Assembly (NCBI GenBank): GCA_000751595.1
Contig: CCMH01000016.1
Location: 1 to 64,000 of the forward strand
DNA from: Weeksella massiliensis
GTDB taxonomy: Bacteria; Bacteroidota; Bacteroidia; Flavobacteriales; Weeksellaceae
Reading direction: 5' to 3'
Length of the DNA: 64,000 nt
Made by a program: the position numbers and the translations under genes. Numbering within the stretch: the first letter of the stretch is position 1; the number at the start of each line of letters is the position of its first letter. The notes beneath the pieces are model-generated. The model worked only from the letters and a program-made list of their open reading frames with translations, did no database searches and had not been told where the DNA came from. This document shows, in pieces, positions 34,161 to 44,172 of the stretch.

Positions 34161-35210
34161 ATGACGGAAGAATTTATTGCAGACGCACTCGAAAAATTAG
34201 CTTTGGTAGGAATATTAATCGGTTTGGCTTTGGCCGTAGCTGCATATTCTACTTGGGCAGAACGTAAGGTTGCTGCATTTTTACAAGACCGTTTAGGTCC
34301 GAACAGAGCTGGTATTTTTGGTTTGTTACAACCTTTAGCAGATGGTCTAAAACTATTTTCGAAAGAAGAAATTGTCCCAAAAGATGCCAACAAATTCCTA
34401 TTCATCATGGGGCCTGCAATGGCTATGTTGGTCGCTTGTATGACGGGTGCCGTGATCCCTTGGAGTAGTAGCTTCAGCTGGGGAGATCGTATTATTGTGC
34501 CGCAAATTGCCGACATCAATATTGGTTTCCTATATATTTTAGGGGTATTGAGTTTAGGAGTTTACGGTATGATGATTGGTGCTTGGGCATCGAACAACAA
34601 ATACTCGTTGATGGGAGGTTTGCGTGCAGCATCACAAATCATCTCTTATGAGTTACCAATGGGACTTGCACTGATTACGGTATTGATGATGACCGGATCG
34701 CTAAAACTAAACGATATCGTCCACTATCAACAAGATAGTTATTGGCTGGTAATCTTACAACCATTAGGGTTTATGATATTCTTGATTTGTTCTTTTGCAG
34801 AAACAAACCGAACACCTTTCGATTTACCAGAAGCAGAAAACGAATTAATTGGAGGATATCACTCAGAATACTCATCAATGAAAATGGGCTTCTTTTTATT
34901 CGCTGAATATGTTAATATGTTTATCAGTTCGGCCATCTTAGCCACCTTATTTTTCGGTGGATACGATATCCCATTTGTTAATGATGTGAAATTAGGAGAA
35001 AGTATTGGGATGAATTGGCTTTCGGCAATCCATTTTGCTGTATTGTTTGCCAAAACTTGTTTCTTTATTTTCTTTTATATGTGGGTACGATGGACGATTC
35101 CACGTTTCCGATATGACCAATTGATGAATCTTGGTTGGAAAACTTTATTACCATTGGCCCTTTTTAATATGTTAGTTACGGGATTGTTCATCTTACTTTT
35201 TAATAATTAA
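34161..35210 (+). CDS. nuoH: NADH-quinone oxidoreductase subunit H
   Basis: This 349-residue membrane subunit has about eight transmembrane helices and links the quinone cavity to the proton-pumping arm. Family motifs are WAERKVAAFLQDRLGPNRAG in the first loop, GLLQPLADGLKLFSKEE, and the conserved acidic loop AETNRTPFDLPEAENELIGG. The start ATG at 34161 gives MTEEFIADALEK. Confidence 0.97.
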   Translation: MTEEFIADALEKLALVGILIGLALAVAAYSTWAERKVAAFLQDRLGPNRAGIFGLLQPLADGLKLFSKEEIVPKDANKFLFIMGPAMAMLVACMTGAVIPWSSSFSWGDRIIVPQIADINIGFLYILGVLSLGVYGMMIGAWASNNKYSLMGGLRAASQIISYELPMGLALITVLMMTGSLKLNDIVHYQQDSYWLVILQPLGFMIFLICSFAETNRTPFDLPEAENELIGGYHSEYSSMKMGFFLFAEYVNMFISSAILATLFFGGYDIPFVNDVKLGESIGMNWLSAIHFAVLFAKTCFFIFFYMWVRWTIPRFRYDQLMNLGWKTLLPLALFNMLVTGLFILLFNN

Positions 35211-35228
35211 TCCCATTAGAAAAGAATT

Positions 35229-35729
35229 ATGAAAGCACTTACCAATAGAGCAAAAACCGTAGATAGACGTCCCATGAATTTCTGGGAAAAAATCTATTTG
35301 GTTGCGATTTTCAAAGGTTTAATGATTACGATCAAACACTTCTTCATGAAGAAACAAACCATCAATTATCCAGAAGAGAAAAGACCTTTCAGTCCGGTGT
35401 TTAGAGGTTTGCATATCTTAAACCGAGATGAAGAAGGAAGAGAAAATTGTACTGCTTGTGGACTTTGCGCCTTGGCCTGCCCAGCAGAAGCAATTACGAT
35501 GGAAGCTGCAGAACGCTTACCGGGTGAAGAACACTTATACCGTGAAGAAAAATATGCAGCAAAATACGAAATCAATATGTTGCGTTGTATTTTTTGTGGT
35601 TTCTGCGAAGAAGCTTGTCCTAAAGATGCGGTTTATCTTTCGCAAACTGTTCCACCACCAAGTTTTGATAGAAAAAACTTCGTGTACGGCAAACAAGATT
35701 TATTAATTCCGCATCCGAAAAATAAATAA
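35229..35729 (+). CDS. nuoI: NADH-quinone oxidoreductase subunit I
   Basis: This 166-residue peripheral subunit carries two [4Fe-4S] clusters (N6a and N6b) in a ferredoxin fold: CTACGLCALACP and CIFCGFCEEACP, each a full CxxCxxCxxxCP motif. An N-terminal amphipathic region (about 15-45) contacts the membrane. It lies 18 bp after nuoH and 2 bp before nuoJ. Confidence 0.97.
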   Translation: MKALTNRAKTVDRRPMNFWEKIYLVAIFKGLMITIKHFFMKKQTINYPEEKRPFSPVFRGLHILNRDEEGRENCTACGLCALACPAEAITMEAAERLPGEEHLYREEKYAAKYEINMLRCIFCGFCEEACPKDAVYLSQTVPPPSFDRKNFVYGKQDLLIPHPKNK

Positions 35730-35731
35730 CT

Positions 35732-36247
35732 ATGACTATAGAAGAAATTTTATTTTATGTCTTGGCAGGATTAACGGTTCTTAGTGCCTTGTTAATGGTT
35801 TTTAGCCGAAATCCGATCCATTCTATTTTATATCTTATCATCACCTTTTTCTGCATCAGCGGACATTATATCTTACTCAATGCTCAATTCTTGGCTGTGG
35901 TAAACATCATTGTCTATGCAGGTGCAATTATGGTTCTCTTCCTTTTTGTGGTCATGTTGATGAATCTCAATTCGGAAAAGAAATCCTTTGGTACACCGAT
36001 AAAAATTACTGTTGCTAGTTTGGTTTCGCTCTTGTTTATCATCCTTACTATTGGGATTATTACCGAGAATGGAGCACCACAAACTCAAGTAGAAATGGCC
36101 ACAGGTGAGATTGGACTTATCCATAACCTTGGAAAAATTTTGTACTCTGAATATGTTTTACCCTTCGAGTTGAGTTCTATTCTCTTTATCTCGGCCATGA
36201 TTGGTGCGGTAATCCTATCGAAAAAAGACAAAGAATTACTAGATTAA
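35732..36247 (+). CDS. nuoJ: NADH-quinone oxidoreductase subunit J
   Basis: This 171-residue membrane subunit has five predicted helices. NPIHSILYLIITFFCISGHY and the TM3 segment VVNIIVYAGAIMVLFLFVVM, where the family has its pi-bulge, are clearly recognisable. It is 2 bp after nuoI and 22 bp before nuoK. Confidence 0.95.
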   Translation: MTIEEILFYVLAGLTVLSALLMVFSRNPIHSILYLIITFFCISGHYILLNAQFLAVVNIIVYAGAIMVLFLFVVMLMNLNSEKKSFGTPIKITVASLVSLLFIILTIGIITENGAPQTQVEMATGEIGLIHNLGKILYSEYVLPFELSSILFISAMIGAVILSKKDKELLD

Positions 36248-36269
36248 TATAGCCTCGAAAAATTAATTC

Positions 36270-36596
36270 ATGTTACCGATCAGTTATTATATTATTTTCG
36301 CATTAATCCTTTTCACCATTGGGGTTTTGGGCGTTACTATTCGCCGAAATGCCATCGTTATTTTTATGTGTGTAGAGCTAATGTTGAATTCTGTGAATTT
36401 ACTCTTGGTGGCGTTTTCTAAAATGCACCACCAACTAAATCCAGCTTCCGCTTCTGGGACAGATGCCCAGCTGTTGGTTTTTTTCATCATGGTCGTGGCC
36501 GCAGCCGAAGTTTCGGTAGGTCTTTCGGTCATTATCCTCTTGTTTAGAAAAGTTTATAATGTGGATATCAATTTGTTAAACCGTTTAAAGAATTAA
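36270..36596 (+). CDS. nuoK: NADH-quinone oxidoreductase subunit K
   Basis: This 108-residue subunit with three helices resembles MrpC. The conserved membrane glutamates are present in [18 protein letters not shown] and [14 protein letters not shown], positions implicated in proton transfer. It precedes nuoL by 4 bp. Confidence 0.96.
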   Translation: MLPISYYIIFALILFTIGVLGVTIRRNAIVIFMCVELMLNSVNLLLVAFSKMHHQLNPASASGTDAQLLVFFIMVVAAAEVSVGLSVIILLFRKVYNVDINLLNRLKN

Positions 36597-36600
36597 GAAT

Positions 36601-38499
36601 ATGGCACAGTATATTTGGTTAATCCCACTTCTTCCGCTTATCGGATTCTTTATTAATGGTTTAGGACGTAACTTCCTACCCAAAAGCCTCATTGCCTCGA
36701 TTGGCTCTTTGAGTGTCTTGGGAAGTTTTATTCTTTCGTTGATTGTTTTCTTGACAATCCCTTCGGGAGAAAATGCCCAACCTCTTATTTTTAAAGCTTT
36801 TGATTTAATTAATATCCCAACCTTCCATGTTCCGTTTGCATTCCAAATCGATGCATTAACCAGTTTATTTTTACTGATTATTACCGGAATCGGATTCCTA
36901 ATCCACATCTATAGTGCAGCGTATATGCTGACCGACAAAGGATACGGCAAATACTTTGCCTACCTCAACCTCTTTATTTTCTTCATGCTTTTATTGGTGA
37001 TGGGAAATAATTTAGTGGTGATGTTTATCGGATGGGAAGGCGTTGGTCTTTGCTCGTTTTTATTGATTGGCTTTTGGTTCACCAACCCAAGCTATATCGC
37101 AGCAGCCAAAAAAGCATTTATCATGAACCGTATTGGTGATGTTGGCTTTTTGTTGGCAATGTTCTGGATCTATAAAGAATTCAACACTTTCGAATACCAA
37201 GGAATCGCGCAAGCGGTAAGCAGCTTCGTAGCAACTACAGATGCCTATACGGTACAAATAGTTTTGGTAGGAATCACCTTATTGCTTTTCTTGGCAGCAA
37301 CAGGTAAATCGGCACAATTGCCTTTGTTTACTTGGCTTCCGGATGCGATGGCTGGTCCTACTCCAGTTTCGGCTCTTATCCACGCAGCTACGATGGTGAC
37401 GGCTGGTATTTTTATGATTACTCGTCTCAACTTCTTATTCGATTTAGCACCAATCACCATGACGGTTATTCAATGGGTAGGAATTATTACTGCGCTGGTA
37501 ACTGCTTCGATTGCGTTGAAACAAAACGATATTAAAAAAGTATTGGCTTATTCTACCGTATCACAGTTAGGACTTATGTTCGCTGCAATTGGTTCGGGTG
37601 CCTATATCGCCGCAGTTTTCCACGTATTGACTCACGCTTTCTTCAAAGCCTTATTGTTCTTAGGTGCTGGTTCTGTTATTCACGGAATGCATGACGAACA
37701 AGATATGAGCAAAATGGGCGGACTGAAAAAGTATATGCCAATTACTAATGCAACAATGCTTATCGGATGTTTAGCTATTTCAGGGATTCCAGGTTTATCT
37801 GGTTTCTTCTCGAAAGATGAAATGTTAGTAGCCATGTTTGCCTCAAATAAGGCAGTTTATGTTCTCGGGTTCATTGTTTCGGTGATGACAACTTTTTATA
37901 TGTTCCGTATGTATGCCTTGACTTTCTTGGGCGATTTACGTTCAGAAAATATTAAACCGCACGAAAGTCCAATCCCGATGACTTTGCCGCTGATTATTTT
38001 AGCCATTCTTTCTATCGTTGGAGGATACATTGGTATTCCGGCAATATTTGCAGACAATGCGCATTCACTCAATACATTTTTGGCGGGTGTAGTTCATCCT
38101 ACCGAAATCCACATATCGCATACGACAGAGTATATGATGATGGGAACGCTTTTGGTTGGCGTTCTGATTGCGATTTATTTTGCTGTGAAAATGTATACCA
38201 ATCGTCCTGAAAAAGAATTTACAGGAATTGGCAAATCAATGGCTGATAAGTGGTATTTCGATGAGCTTTACCAAATGGCAATTGTTACTCCACTTTTCCA
38301 ATTAGGAGATATGCTATATACCTATATGGAAAAAGCTGGATTGCAAAAATTTGTTTCGGGGATCGGAAGTTTGAGTAATAAACAGGCATCTTACATACGC
38401 GCTCTACAAAACGGAAACGTTGGTTTCTATATCGTTTGTATGGTGATCGGATTTATTGCATCAATCGGAATCTTTTTTATTGGCACTTTATTAAAATAA
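36601..38499 (+). CDS. nuoL: NADH-quinone oxidoreductase subunit L
   Basis: This 632-residue antiporter-like subunit is at the distal end of the membrane arm. Family motifs are GWEGVGLCSFLLIGFWF (with the conserved Glu), GKSAQLPLFTWLPDAMAGPT, SALIHAATMVTAGI and KKVLAYSTVSQLG. The long lateral helix region and final helix of NuoL are represented by residues about 500-632. Length is typical. Confidence 0.97.
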   Translation: MAQYIWLIPLLPLIGFFINGLGRNFLPKSLIASIGSLSVLGSFILSLIVFLTIPSGENAQPLIFKAFDLINIPTFHVPFAFQIDALTSLFLLIITGIGFLIHIYSAAYMLTDKGYGKYFAYLNLFIFFMLLLVMGNNLVVMFIGWEGVGLCSFLLIGFWFTNPSYIAAAKKAFIMNRIGDVGFLLAMFWIYKEFNTFEYQGIAQAVSSFVATTDAYTVQIVLVGITLLLFLAATGKSAQLPLFTWLPDAMAGPTPVSALIHAATMVTAGIFMITRLNFLFDLAPITMTVIQWVGIITALVTASIALKQNDIKKVLAYSTVSQLGLMFAAIGSGAYIAAVFHVLTHAFFKALLFLGAGSVIHGMHDEQDMSKMGGLKKYMPITNATMLIGCLAISGIPGLSGFFSKDEMLVAMFASNKAVYVLGFIVSVMTTFYMFRMYALTFLGDLRSENIKPHESPIPMTLPLIILAILSIVGGYIGIPAIFADNAHSLNTFLAGVVHPTEIHISHTTEYMMMGTLLVGVLIAIYFAVKMYTNRPEKEFTGIGKSMADKWYFDELYQMAIVTPLFQLGDMLYTYMEKAGLQKFVSGIGSLSNKQASYIRALQNGNVGFYIVCMVIGFIASIGIFFIGTLLK

Positions 38500-38505
38500 C
38501 GAAAA

Positions 38506-39924
38506 ATGGTTTTATCATTATTTATCCTATTACCGGCACTCGTTGGTTTACTGCTTTTACTAATGAAGCAACAAAAGCCTTTCGTTTGGCTGGGTGCTAT
38601 TCTTAGTGGTTTTCTTTTAGGATTAATGACCTATCTCTTTTATAGAGGTGGATCGAACGAATTACAATACACCGTTGAGTGGTTCAATTTCAACCAACTC
38701 AAAACTTATTATGCATTAGATGCAACCAACTTGGGTGGACTTATGGTCTTTTTATCGACCTTGGTATATACCTTGTTGTTTATTTATATGGCTTCGACCA
38801 AACAAAAATATTCGAATGTTTTTTATGGTTTGATGCTCATCACACTCGCCGGACTCAATGGAGTTTTCTTGGCGCAAGATCTTATTTTGTTCTACTTCTT
38901 TTGGGAACTTGTCCTTATCCCAACCTATTTCTTGATCGGTATTTGGGGCAAAGGCAACAACAAAATTAGAGCAAATATGACCTTCTTTTTGTACACCGTT
39001 TTTGGTTCGATGTTGATGCTCGCTGGGATTATTTTTATCGGATTCCATTTGCAACCCACCTCATTCCATTTTCAAGATGTGCAGGCAGTAACAGCACAAC
39101 ACTATTGTGCAACAAGTTTATTGGCACTTTTATTTTTAATAGCATTCGTTATTAAAATTCCAATTTTCCCTTTCCATACATGGCAACCGACCATTTACAA
39201 AACCTCTCCTACTCCCGTAACCGTTGTATTGAGTGCGTTGATGGCGAAAATGGGACTTTTTGCAGTTGTCAATTGGTACATCGGTTTGTTCCCGATGGCA
39301 TCAGAATATTTACCATATTTCTTGATTCCGGCCCTTATCGGGATTCTCTACGCTTCACTTATTGCGCTAAGTGCAAACAATGTGAAAAAAATTGTAGCTT
39401 ATAGTTCGATTGCACACTTGGCGTTAATTTTCATATCCTTATTTACCAACGAGCCTACAGGCTTCACCGCTGCATTCTTCCAAATGTTTTCGCACGGTTT
39501 AGTTGTTTTAGGTTTATGGTTGATTGTTGATATTATGGAAAGACGTTATCAAGTAACCAATCTAAAATCATTAAGCGGCATAGCAGCAGTAAATCCTACC
39601 ATTGCTATATTCTTCATGGTATTTTCCATGGCCAATATCGCTTTACCACTCACTTCATCGTTTATTGGTGAGTTTATGATGTTGTCTGCGTTATTCAAAT
39701 ACAACATGGTTTGGGCAATTATTGCTTCATTAGGCGTTATCTTATCTGCCGTATATACTTTACGCATGATGAGCGCTCTTTTGTTCGGTAAAACAACACA
39801 TCGATACGAAGGAAAACATCATACCGAAAATGCAGGTGTGATAGTTGTTCTTAGTATTATCACAATTTTGATTATTTATTTTGGCGTACATCCAAATGCC
39901 ATTTTTTCATTATTAGCACACTAA
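38506..39924 (+). CDS. nuoM: NADH-quinone oxidoreductase subunit M
   Basis: This 472-residue antiporter-like subunit contains FFWELVLIPTYFLIGIWG (conserved Glu of helix 5), VIKIPIFPFHTWQPTIYKTS, AKMGLFAVVNW and NVKKIVAYSSIAHLAL. About 14 helices are visible. In place of the common H-W-L-P-D-A stretch it has HTWQPTIY, a form I associate with Bacteroidota NuoM. It follows nuoL by 6 bp. Confidence 0.96.
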   Translation: MVLSLFILLPALVGLLLLLMKQQKPFVWLGAILSGFLLGLMTYLFYRGGSNELQYTVEWFNFNQLKTYYALDATNLGGLMVFLSTLVYTLLFIYMASTKQKYSNVFYGLMLITLAGLNGVFLAQDLILFYFFWELVLIPTYFLIGIWGKGNNKIRANMTFFLYTVFGSMLMLAGIIFIGFHLQPTSFHFQDVQAVTAQHYCATSLLALLFLIAFVIKIPIFPFHTWQPTIYKTSPTPVTVVLSALMAKMGLFAVVNWYIGLFPMASEYLPYFLIPALIGILYASLIALSANNVKKIVAYSSIAHLALIFISLFTNEPTGFTAAFFQMFSHGLVVLGLWLIVDIMERRYQVTNLKSLSGIAAVNPTIAIFFMVFSMANIALPLTSSFIGEFMMLSALFKYNMVWAIIASLGVILSAVYTLRMMSALLFGKTTHRYEGKHHTENAGVIVVLSIITILIIYFGVHPNAIFSLLAH

Positions 39925-39945
39925 ATCCTATAGAAATAATTTGAT

Positions 39946-41334
39946 ATGAATATTATAATATTATCAGCACTTTCCGGGATCATCCTCATGTTTAGTGGAT
40001 TCTACATCAAGAATCACCGAGCACTAAACCTCTTGTCGGTTGTTCTTCTTTTGGGAATGGTAATCGGTGGAATTTGCCAATTGGCAGGCTACGAAATATT
40101 AGCTGGTCGTTATAGCAACATGATAAAACCATCTCCATATGGCGTTACATTTTTCTGCATTTTGGCTGGATTAGCAATTTTGTATATGCTCATCAATCAA
40201 AATCAGTTTCAGAAAGTCGGGAAACATTTAGGAGAATATTATGCCTTGCTTTTCTTCTCTTTTGTTGGGATTTCGGTATTGGCGCAATTTGCGAATTTAG
40301 TTACCATGTTCTTGGCAATCGAATTGCTTTCGATCCCCATGTATCTCATCGCCGGAACGGCAAAGAAAAGTTTGAAAAGTACAGAAGCTTCAGTGAAATA
40401 TTTCTTGATGGGAGCCTTCTCTACAGGGATCTTATTGTTAGGTATTGCTTTTGTGTACGGATCAACCGGAACGTTTCTTATCCAAAATATTCAAACCTTC
40501 CTACCCGAATTCCAAAATTTATATTATATCGGTTGGGTATTGATTTTCACCGCTTTTTGTTTCAAAGTTGGTGCAGCTCCTTTCCATTTTTGGGTTCCGG
40601 ATGTTTATTCGGGTACACCAACAGTTTTCACGTCGTACATGGCAACAATTGTAAAAGGGGGATCTTTTTTAGGATTTATCCTTATCATGCAATACTTCCC
40701 ATTTAACGATGAAAATTATGTTTATTTCCGTTACTTATTAACCGTTATTATTTTCCTAACATTATTTATCGGAAACTACGGAGCATTAAGTCAACGCTCT
40801 GTTAAGAAAATGATGGCCTATTCGTCGATTGCGCAAGCAGGTTTCATGTTGTTTGTTCTTTTCAACATCAACTCGGTTGCCAAAGAAGCGTTGATGTATT
40901 ATACCATTTCCTATAGTTTGGCGTCGTTCATTATTTTCTACGCAATAACCAATTTGGGGAAAGGAAATTATGCAGATTTTGCCGGACTCGGAAAAGCGAA
41001 TCCTATCTTGGCCTTTAGCGTTACCATTGCCCTTATTTCATTGGCCGGAATTCCACTTACTGCAGGTTTCATTGCTAAGTTTATGACCTTGAGTATTGGT
41101 GCAATGGACGAAAACAATTTAGCAATTATTATTCTTGGTCTGATGATGGCCGTGATGGGAATGTTTTACTATTTCAAAGTAATTGTACAAATGTACTTCG
41201 AGAAAGGGAATCCGAAACAAAAACATCAAGATGGCTTGACCAATTTCTTATTGATTGTGTCGGTTATTCTCATCATAGTTTTGGGTGTTGTCCCAGATCT
41301 TTTAACGCGTTGCCTCAATACACCAATGTGGTAA
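39946..41334 (+). CDS. nuoN: NADH-quinone oxidoreductase subunit N
   Basis: This 462-residue antiporter-like subunit closes the operon. Motifs are FLAIELLSIPMYLIAGTAKK with the conserved Glu, FKVGAAPFHFWVPDVYSGTP, TYMATIVKGGSFLGF-type sequence, and VKKMMAYSSIAQAGFML. It is followed after 19 bp by a strong terminator, so nuoA-N is one transcription unit ending here. Confidence 0.96.
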   Translation: MNIIILSALSGIILMFSGFYIKNHRALNLLSVVLLLGMVIGGICQLAGYEILAGRYSNMIKPSPYGVTFFCILAGLAILYMLINQNQFQKVGKHLGEYYALLFFSFVGISVLAQFANLVTMFLAIELLSIPMYLIAGTAKKSLKSTEASVKYFLMGAFSTGILLLGIAFVYGSTGTFLIQNIQTFLPEFQNLYYIGWVLIFTAFCFKVGAAPFHFWVPDVYSGTPTVFTSYMATIVKGGSFLGFILIMQYFPFNDENYVYFRYLLTVIIFLTLFIGNYGALSQRSVKKMMAYSSIAQAGFMLFVLFNINSVAKEALMYYTISYSLASFIIFYAITNLGKGNYADFAGLGKANPILAFSVTIALISLAGIPLTAGFIAKFMTLSIGAMDENNLAIIILGLMMAVMGMFYYFKVIVQMYFEKGNPKQKHQDGLTNFLLIVSVILIIVLGVVPDLLTRCLNTPMW

Positions 41335-41353
41335 AAAAATATACTTTATCTCA

Positions 41354-41390
41354 AAAAAAATCCGAAAGCGAATACCTTTCGGATTTTTTT
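41354..41390 (+). terminator. Intrinsic terminator of the nuo operon
   Basis: AAAAAAATCCGAAAG (41354-41368) pairs perfectly with CTTTCGGATTTTTTT (41376-41390) around a 7-base loop. Confidence 0.9.
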
Positions 41391-41458
41391 ATTCATATTT
41401 TACGAGCTCGGTAATCGAATAAGCACTTCTCTATGGCGCGATTAAACTCAGTTTTTTG

Positions 41459-41466
41459 TATGTTTG
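41459..41466 (+). promoter_or_regulatory. Candidate -7 promoter element for the M1 peptidase/coaX unit
   Basis: TATGTTTG matches TAnnTTTG exactly, 29 bp before the start codon at 41496. No convincing -33 TTG is seen. Confidence 0.45.
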
Positions 41467-41495
41467 AAAAACAATTCTAAAAAAAAATAGTAACA

Positions 41496-43343
41496 ATGAG
41501 ATCGATTATCTTTTTGCTAACATTTTTTGTTTTGCAATATTCAAATGCACAACGAAAAGGCTATTGGCAACAACAAGTAGATTACCAAATTCAGGTAGAT
41601 GTTAACGAAAAAAATTATCAGTACGATGGGAAAATGCAATTGAAATATACCAACAATTCAGGTGATGATTTGCAAAAAGTATATTTCCATTTGTATTTCA
41701 ATGCATTTCAACCAGGCAGTATGATGGATTATCGCCTAGCGAATATCAAAGATCCAGACAGAAGAATGGTGGTCAATAAAGGAACCAAAGAAAAACCAGT
41801 TCTCGAAAGTAGAATTGCTCGATTACAACCCAACGAAATTGGTTATCAGAAAATAAATTCTATTACCTATAACGGTACAAAAGCCAACTATATGGTCGAT
41901 GGAACGATCTTAGAAGTTACGTTGCCCACTCCTCTAAAAGCAGGTACTTCGGCAACTTTCCAACTCGATTGGCAAGCACAAGTTCCGGCACAAATTCGCC
42001 GTTCTGGTCGTCAATCTTCTGAAGGAGTAGAATTTTCGATGACGCAATGGTATCCTAAAATGGCTCATTATGATGAGTTTGGATGGCATTTAGACGAATA
42101 TGTCGGACGCGAATTTGTTGCGCCTTTTGGTAATTTCGATGTGCAAATCAATATCCAAAAAGATTATGTGGTTGGTGCTTCAGGTGTTTTACAAAACCCG
42201 AACGATGTAAAAGGTTATGTGAAAAATGCTAAACCAAAAGTAAAAAACGGAAAAGTAAATTGGCATTACAAAGCAGAAAACATTCATGATTTTGCTTGGG
42301 GTGCCGATCCAGATTATATCGTAGAAAAAGGTCAATCAAAAGGTGGTGTTGACTTATTTTTTGTGTATCAACCAGGACCAAAAACTACTCAAAATTGGCA
42401 AAAAGCAATAGGGATTACCGCTGATTTTTTCGATTTTGTCGGAGATCGTTTCGGAGCTTATCCTTGGCCAACCTACACGATTGTACAAGGGGGTGATGGT
42501 GGAATGGAATATGGGACGGCGACACTCATTACAGGAGAACGCAGTTTGGATAGTCTAGTTGGTGTAATTTTCCACGAAGCTGCGCATTCTTGGTATCAAC
42601 ATCTTTTCGGAATCAATGAAACTCATGACGAATGGTTTGACGAAGGTTTCACTTCTTATATCGAGCAACTTGGCTCATTGAATTGGAAGAAAGAAGCTAT
42701 CCTACCGAACCCAAATCCAGGAGCATACGAAGGCTATTTTAATTTGGCAAAATCGGGCTTAGAAGAGCCAGCAAGCTTATTGGCCGATTATTATAACACC
42801 AATTTCGCGTATAGCTTACAAGCGTATTACAAAGGACAAGTAATGGCGATTCAGTTGGGTTATATTATTGGTGACGATGCACTAAAAGAGACTTTCAAAC
42901 AATTTTACAAAGAATGGAAATTCAAACATCCAACGCCAAATGACTTCAAAAGAGTTGCAGAAAACGTTTCGGGAATCAATCTGAAATGGTATTTTAATTT
43001 GTTTGTAAACACGACGCGTTTTGTAGATTATGGAATTGAAAAAGTAAACAACAAGGAACTAAAAATCAACAATCTTTCTGATTTTGCTATGCCGATAGAT
43101 GTTTTGGTAGAATACCAAGATGGTAGCAAAGAGTTATTTTATGTTCCGTTACGCGAGATGCGAGGTGAGAAGAAAGCAGAAACTTTTGCACCTTATCAAA
43201 ACGTAAAACGAACAGTGCTTACCGATTGGTTTTGGACAAATCCTACCTATATCATCAAAACAGAAAAAAATATTAAAAAAGCAGAAATCGACCCGACCAA
43301 GCGTTTGGCCGATGTTAACCCTACAAACAACATCGCACTCTAA
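41496..43343 (+). CDS. Exported M1 family zinc metallopeptidase
   Basis: This 615-residue protein has a signal peptide ending at SNAQ. The gluzincin active site is intact: HEAAHSWYQ (about residues 360-368) and, 18 residues on, the third zinc ligand in EWFDEGFTSYIEQ. The upstream GGDGGMEYGTATLI is the M1 exopeptidase (GxMEN-like) motif in a variant form. Residues about 20-250 are the beta-rich N-terminal domain of M1 aminopeptidases. It is likely a periplasmic or surface aminopeptidase that feeds peptide use. Its stop codon shares a base with the start of coaX (TAATG), so the two are coupled although functionally unrelated. Confidence 0.92.
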   Translation: MRSIIFLLTFFVLQYSNAQRKGYWQQQVDYQIQVDVNEKNYQYDGKMQLKYTNNSGDDLQKVYFHLYFNAFQPGSMMDYRLANIKDPDRRMVVNKGTKEKPVLESRIARLQPNEIGYQKINSITYNGTKANYMVDGTILEVTLPTPLKAGTSATFQLDWQAQVPAQIRRSGRQSSEGVEFSMTQWYPKMAHYDEFGWHLDEYVGREFVAPFGNFDVQINIQKDYVVGASGVLQNPNDVKGYVKNAKPKVKNGKVNWHYKAENIHDFAWGADPDYIVEKGQSKGGVDLFFVYQPGPKTTQNWQKAIGITADFFDFVGDRFGAYPWPTYTIVQGGDGGMEYGTATLITGERSLDSLVGVIFHEAAHSWYQHLFGINETHDEWFDEGFTSYIEQLGSLNWKKEAILPNPNPGAYEGYFNLAKSGLEEPASLLADYYNTNFAYSLQAYYKGQVMAIQLGYIIGDDALKETFKQFYKEWKFKHPTPNDFKRVAENVSGINLKWYFNLFVNTTRFVDYGIEKVNNKELKINNLSDFAMPIDVLVEYQDGSKELFYVPLREMRGEKKAETFAPYQNVKRTVLTDWFWTNPTYIIKTEKNIKKAEIDPTKRLADVNPTNNIAL

Positions 43344-44101
43344 TGCTATTAGCCGTAAACATAGGAAACTCTAACATGCGCTTTGCCGTTTTTGATGGAG
43401 AACAACAACTGAGAACTTGGACAATCAATAGTAAACCGTACCGAACAGAAGACGAACTGTTTGCTAAATTTAGCAGTATGTACAAGCCTTTCGGGATCGA
43501 TTATAAACAAATTACCGACATCGTTATTGGGTCGGTTGTTCCGGTTCTCACCTTGCGTATTCAGGGCGCTTTGAGAGATATTCATGGTTTCGAGCCGATG
43601 ATTGTCGATCGCAATACGCCTTCTTCCGTTCAGCACAAATCGAACCAAATGGGAACCGATTTGTATGCCAATGCCGTTGCTGCACATTATGGGAATTATC
43701 CTGCTTATAAGATTATTATCGACTTTGGTACAGCCCTAACTTTTTTAGGCATAGATTCGGTAGGAGAAGTAGGCGGCGTAGTAATTTCACCCGGTATCAA
43801 TACTGCGATGAAATCATTGGTAGGAGAAACAGCTCAACTACCCGAAATAGAACTCATCCGACCCAAAAAAGTCTTAGGACTCGACACCGTTAGCTGCATG
43901 CAAAGCGGAATGGTTTATGGTTATCTGAGTATGATCGAAGGAATGATAGACCGCATAAACAGAGAAGTTGGTAGCGATGCGTTTGTGATTTCTACCGGTG
44001 GTTTGGGCGGAATTTTTTCACCGCTCACAACTAAAATTCAGGTCGATGATCGACTTCATACCATAAAAGGTTTAAAGAAACTTTACGAATTGAACCGATA
44101 A
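43343..44101 (+). CDS. coaX: Type III pantothenate kinase
   Basis: This 252-residue enzyme phosphorylates pantothenate, the first step of coenzyme A synthesis. The ASKHA-fold phosphate-1 motif reads LLAVNIGNSNMRFAVF; the residue usually described as catalytic Asp in DxGNT is Asn6 here. The second motif KIIIDFGTALTF, the GGVVISPG segment and the adenosine-motif ISTGGLGG are normal. It starts on the stop codon of the M1 peptidase gene. The Asn variant may be normal in this clade. A terminator follows directly after the stop. Confidence 0.93.
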   Translation: MLLAVNIGNSNMRFAVFDGEQQLRTWTINSKPYRTEDELFAKFSSMYKPFGIDYKQITDIVIGSVVPVLTLRIQGALRDIHGFEPMIVDRNTPSSVQHKSNQMGTDLYANAVAAHYGNYPAYKIIIDFGTALTFLGIDSVGEVGGVVISPGINTAMKSLVGETAQLPEIELIRPKKVLGLDTVSCMQSGMVYGYLSMIEGMIDRINREVGSDAFVISTGGLGGIFSPLTTKIQVDDRLHTIKGLKKLYELNR

Positions 44102-44102
44102 T

Positions 44103-44138
44103 AAAAAAGCAACTTTAGAAATCTAAAGTTGCTTTTTT
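44103..44138. terminator. Bidirectional intrinsic terminator
   Basis: AAAAAAGCAACTTTAG and CTAAAGTTGCTTTTTT form a perfect 16-bp stem between the converging coaX and hutU genes. Confidence 0.88.
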
Positions 44139-44172
44139 TATAACATTGTATCTTATATTTTTAACCTAAAAT

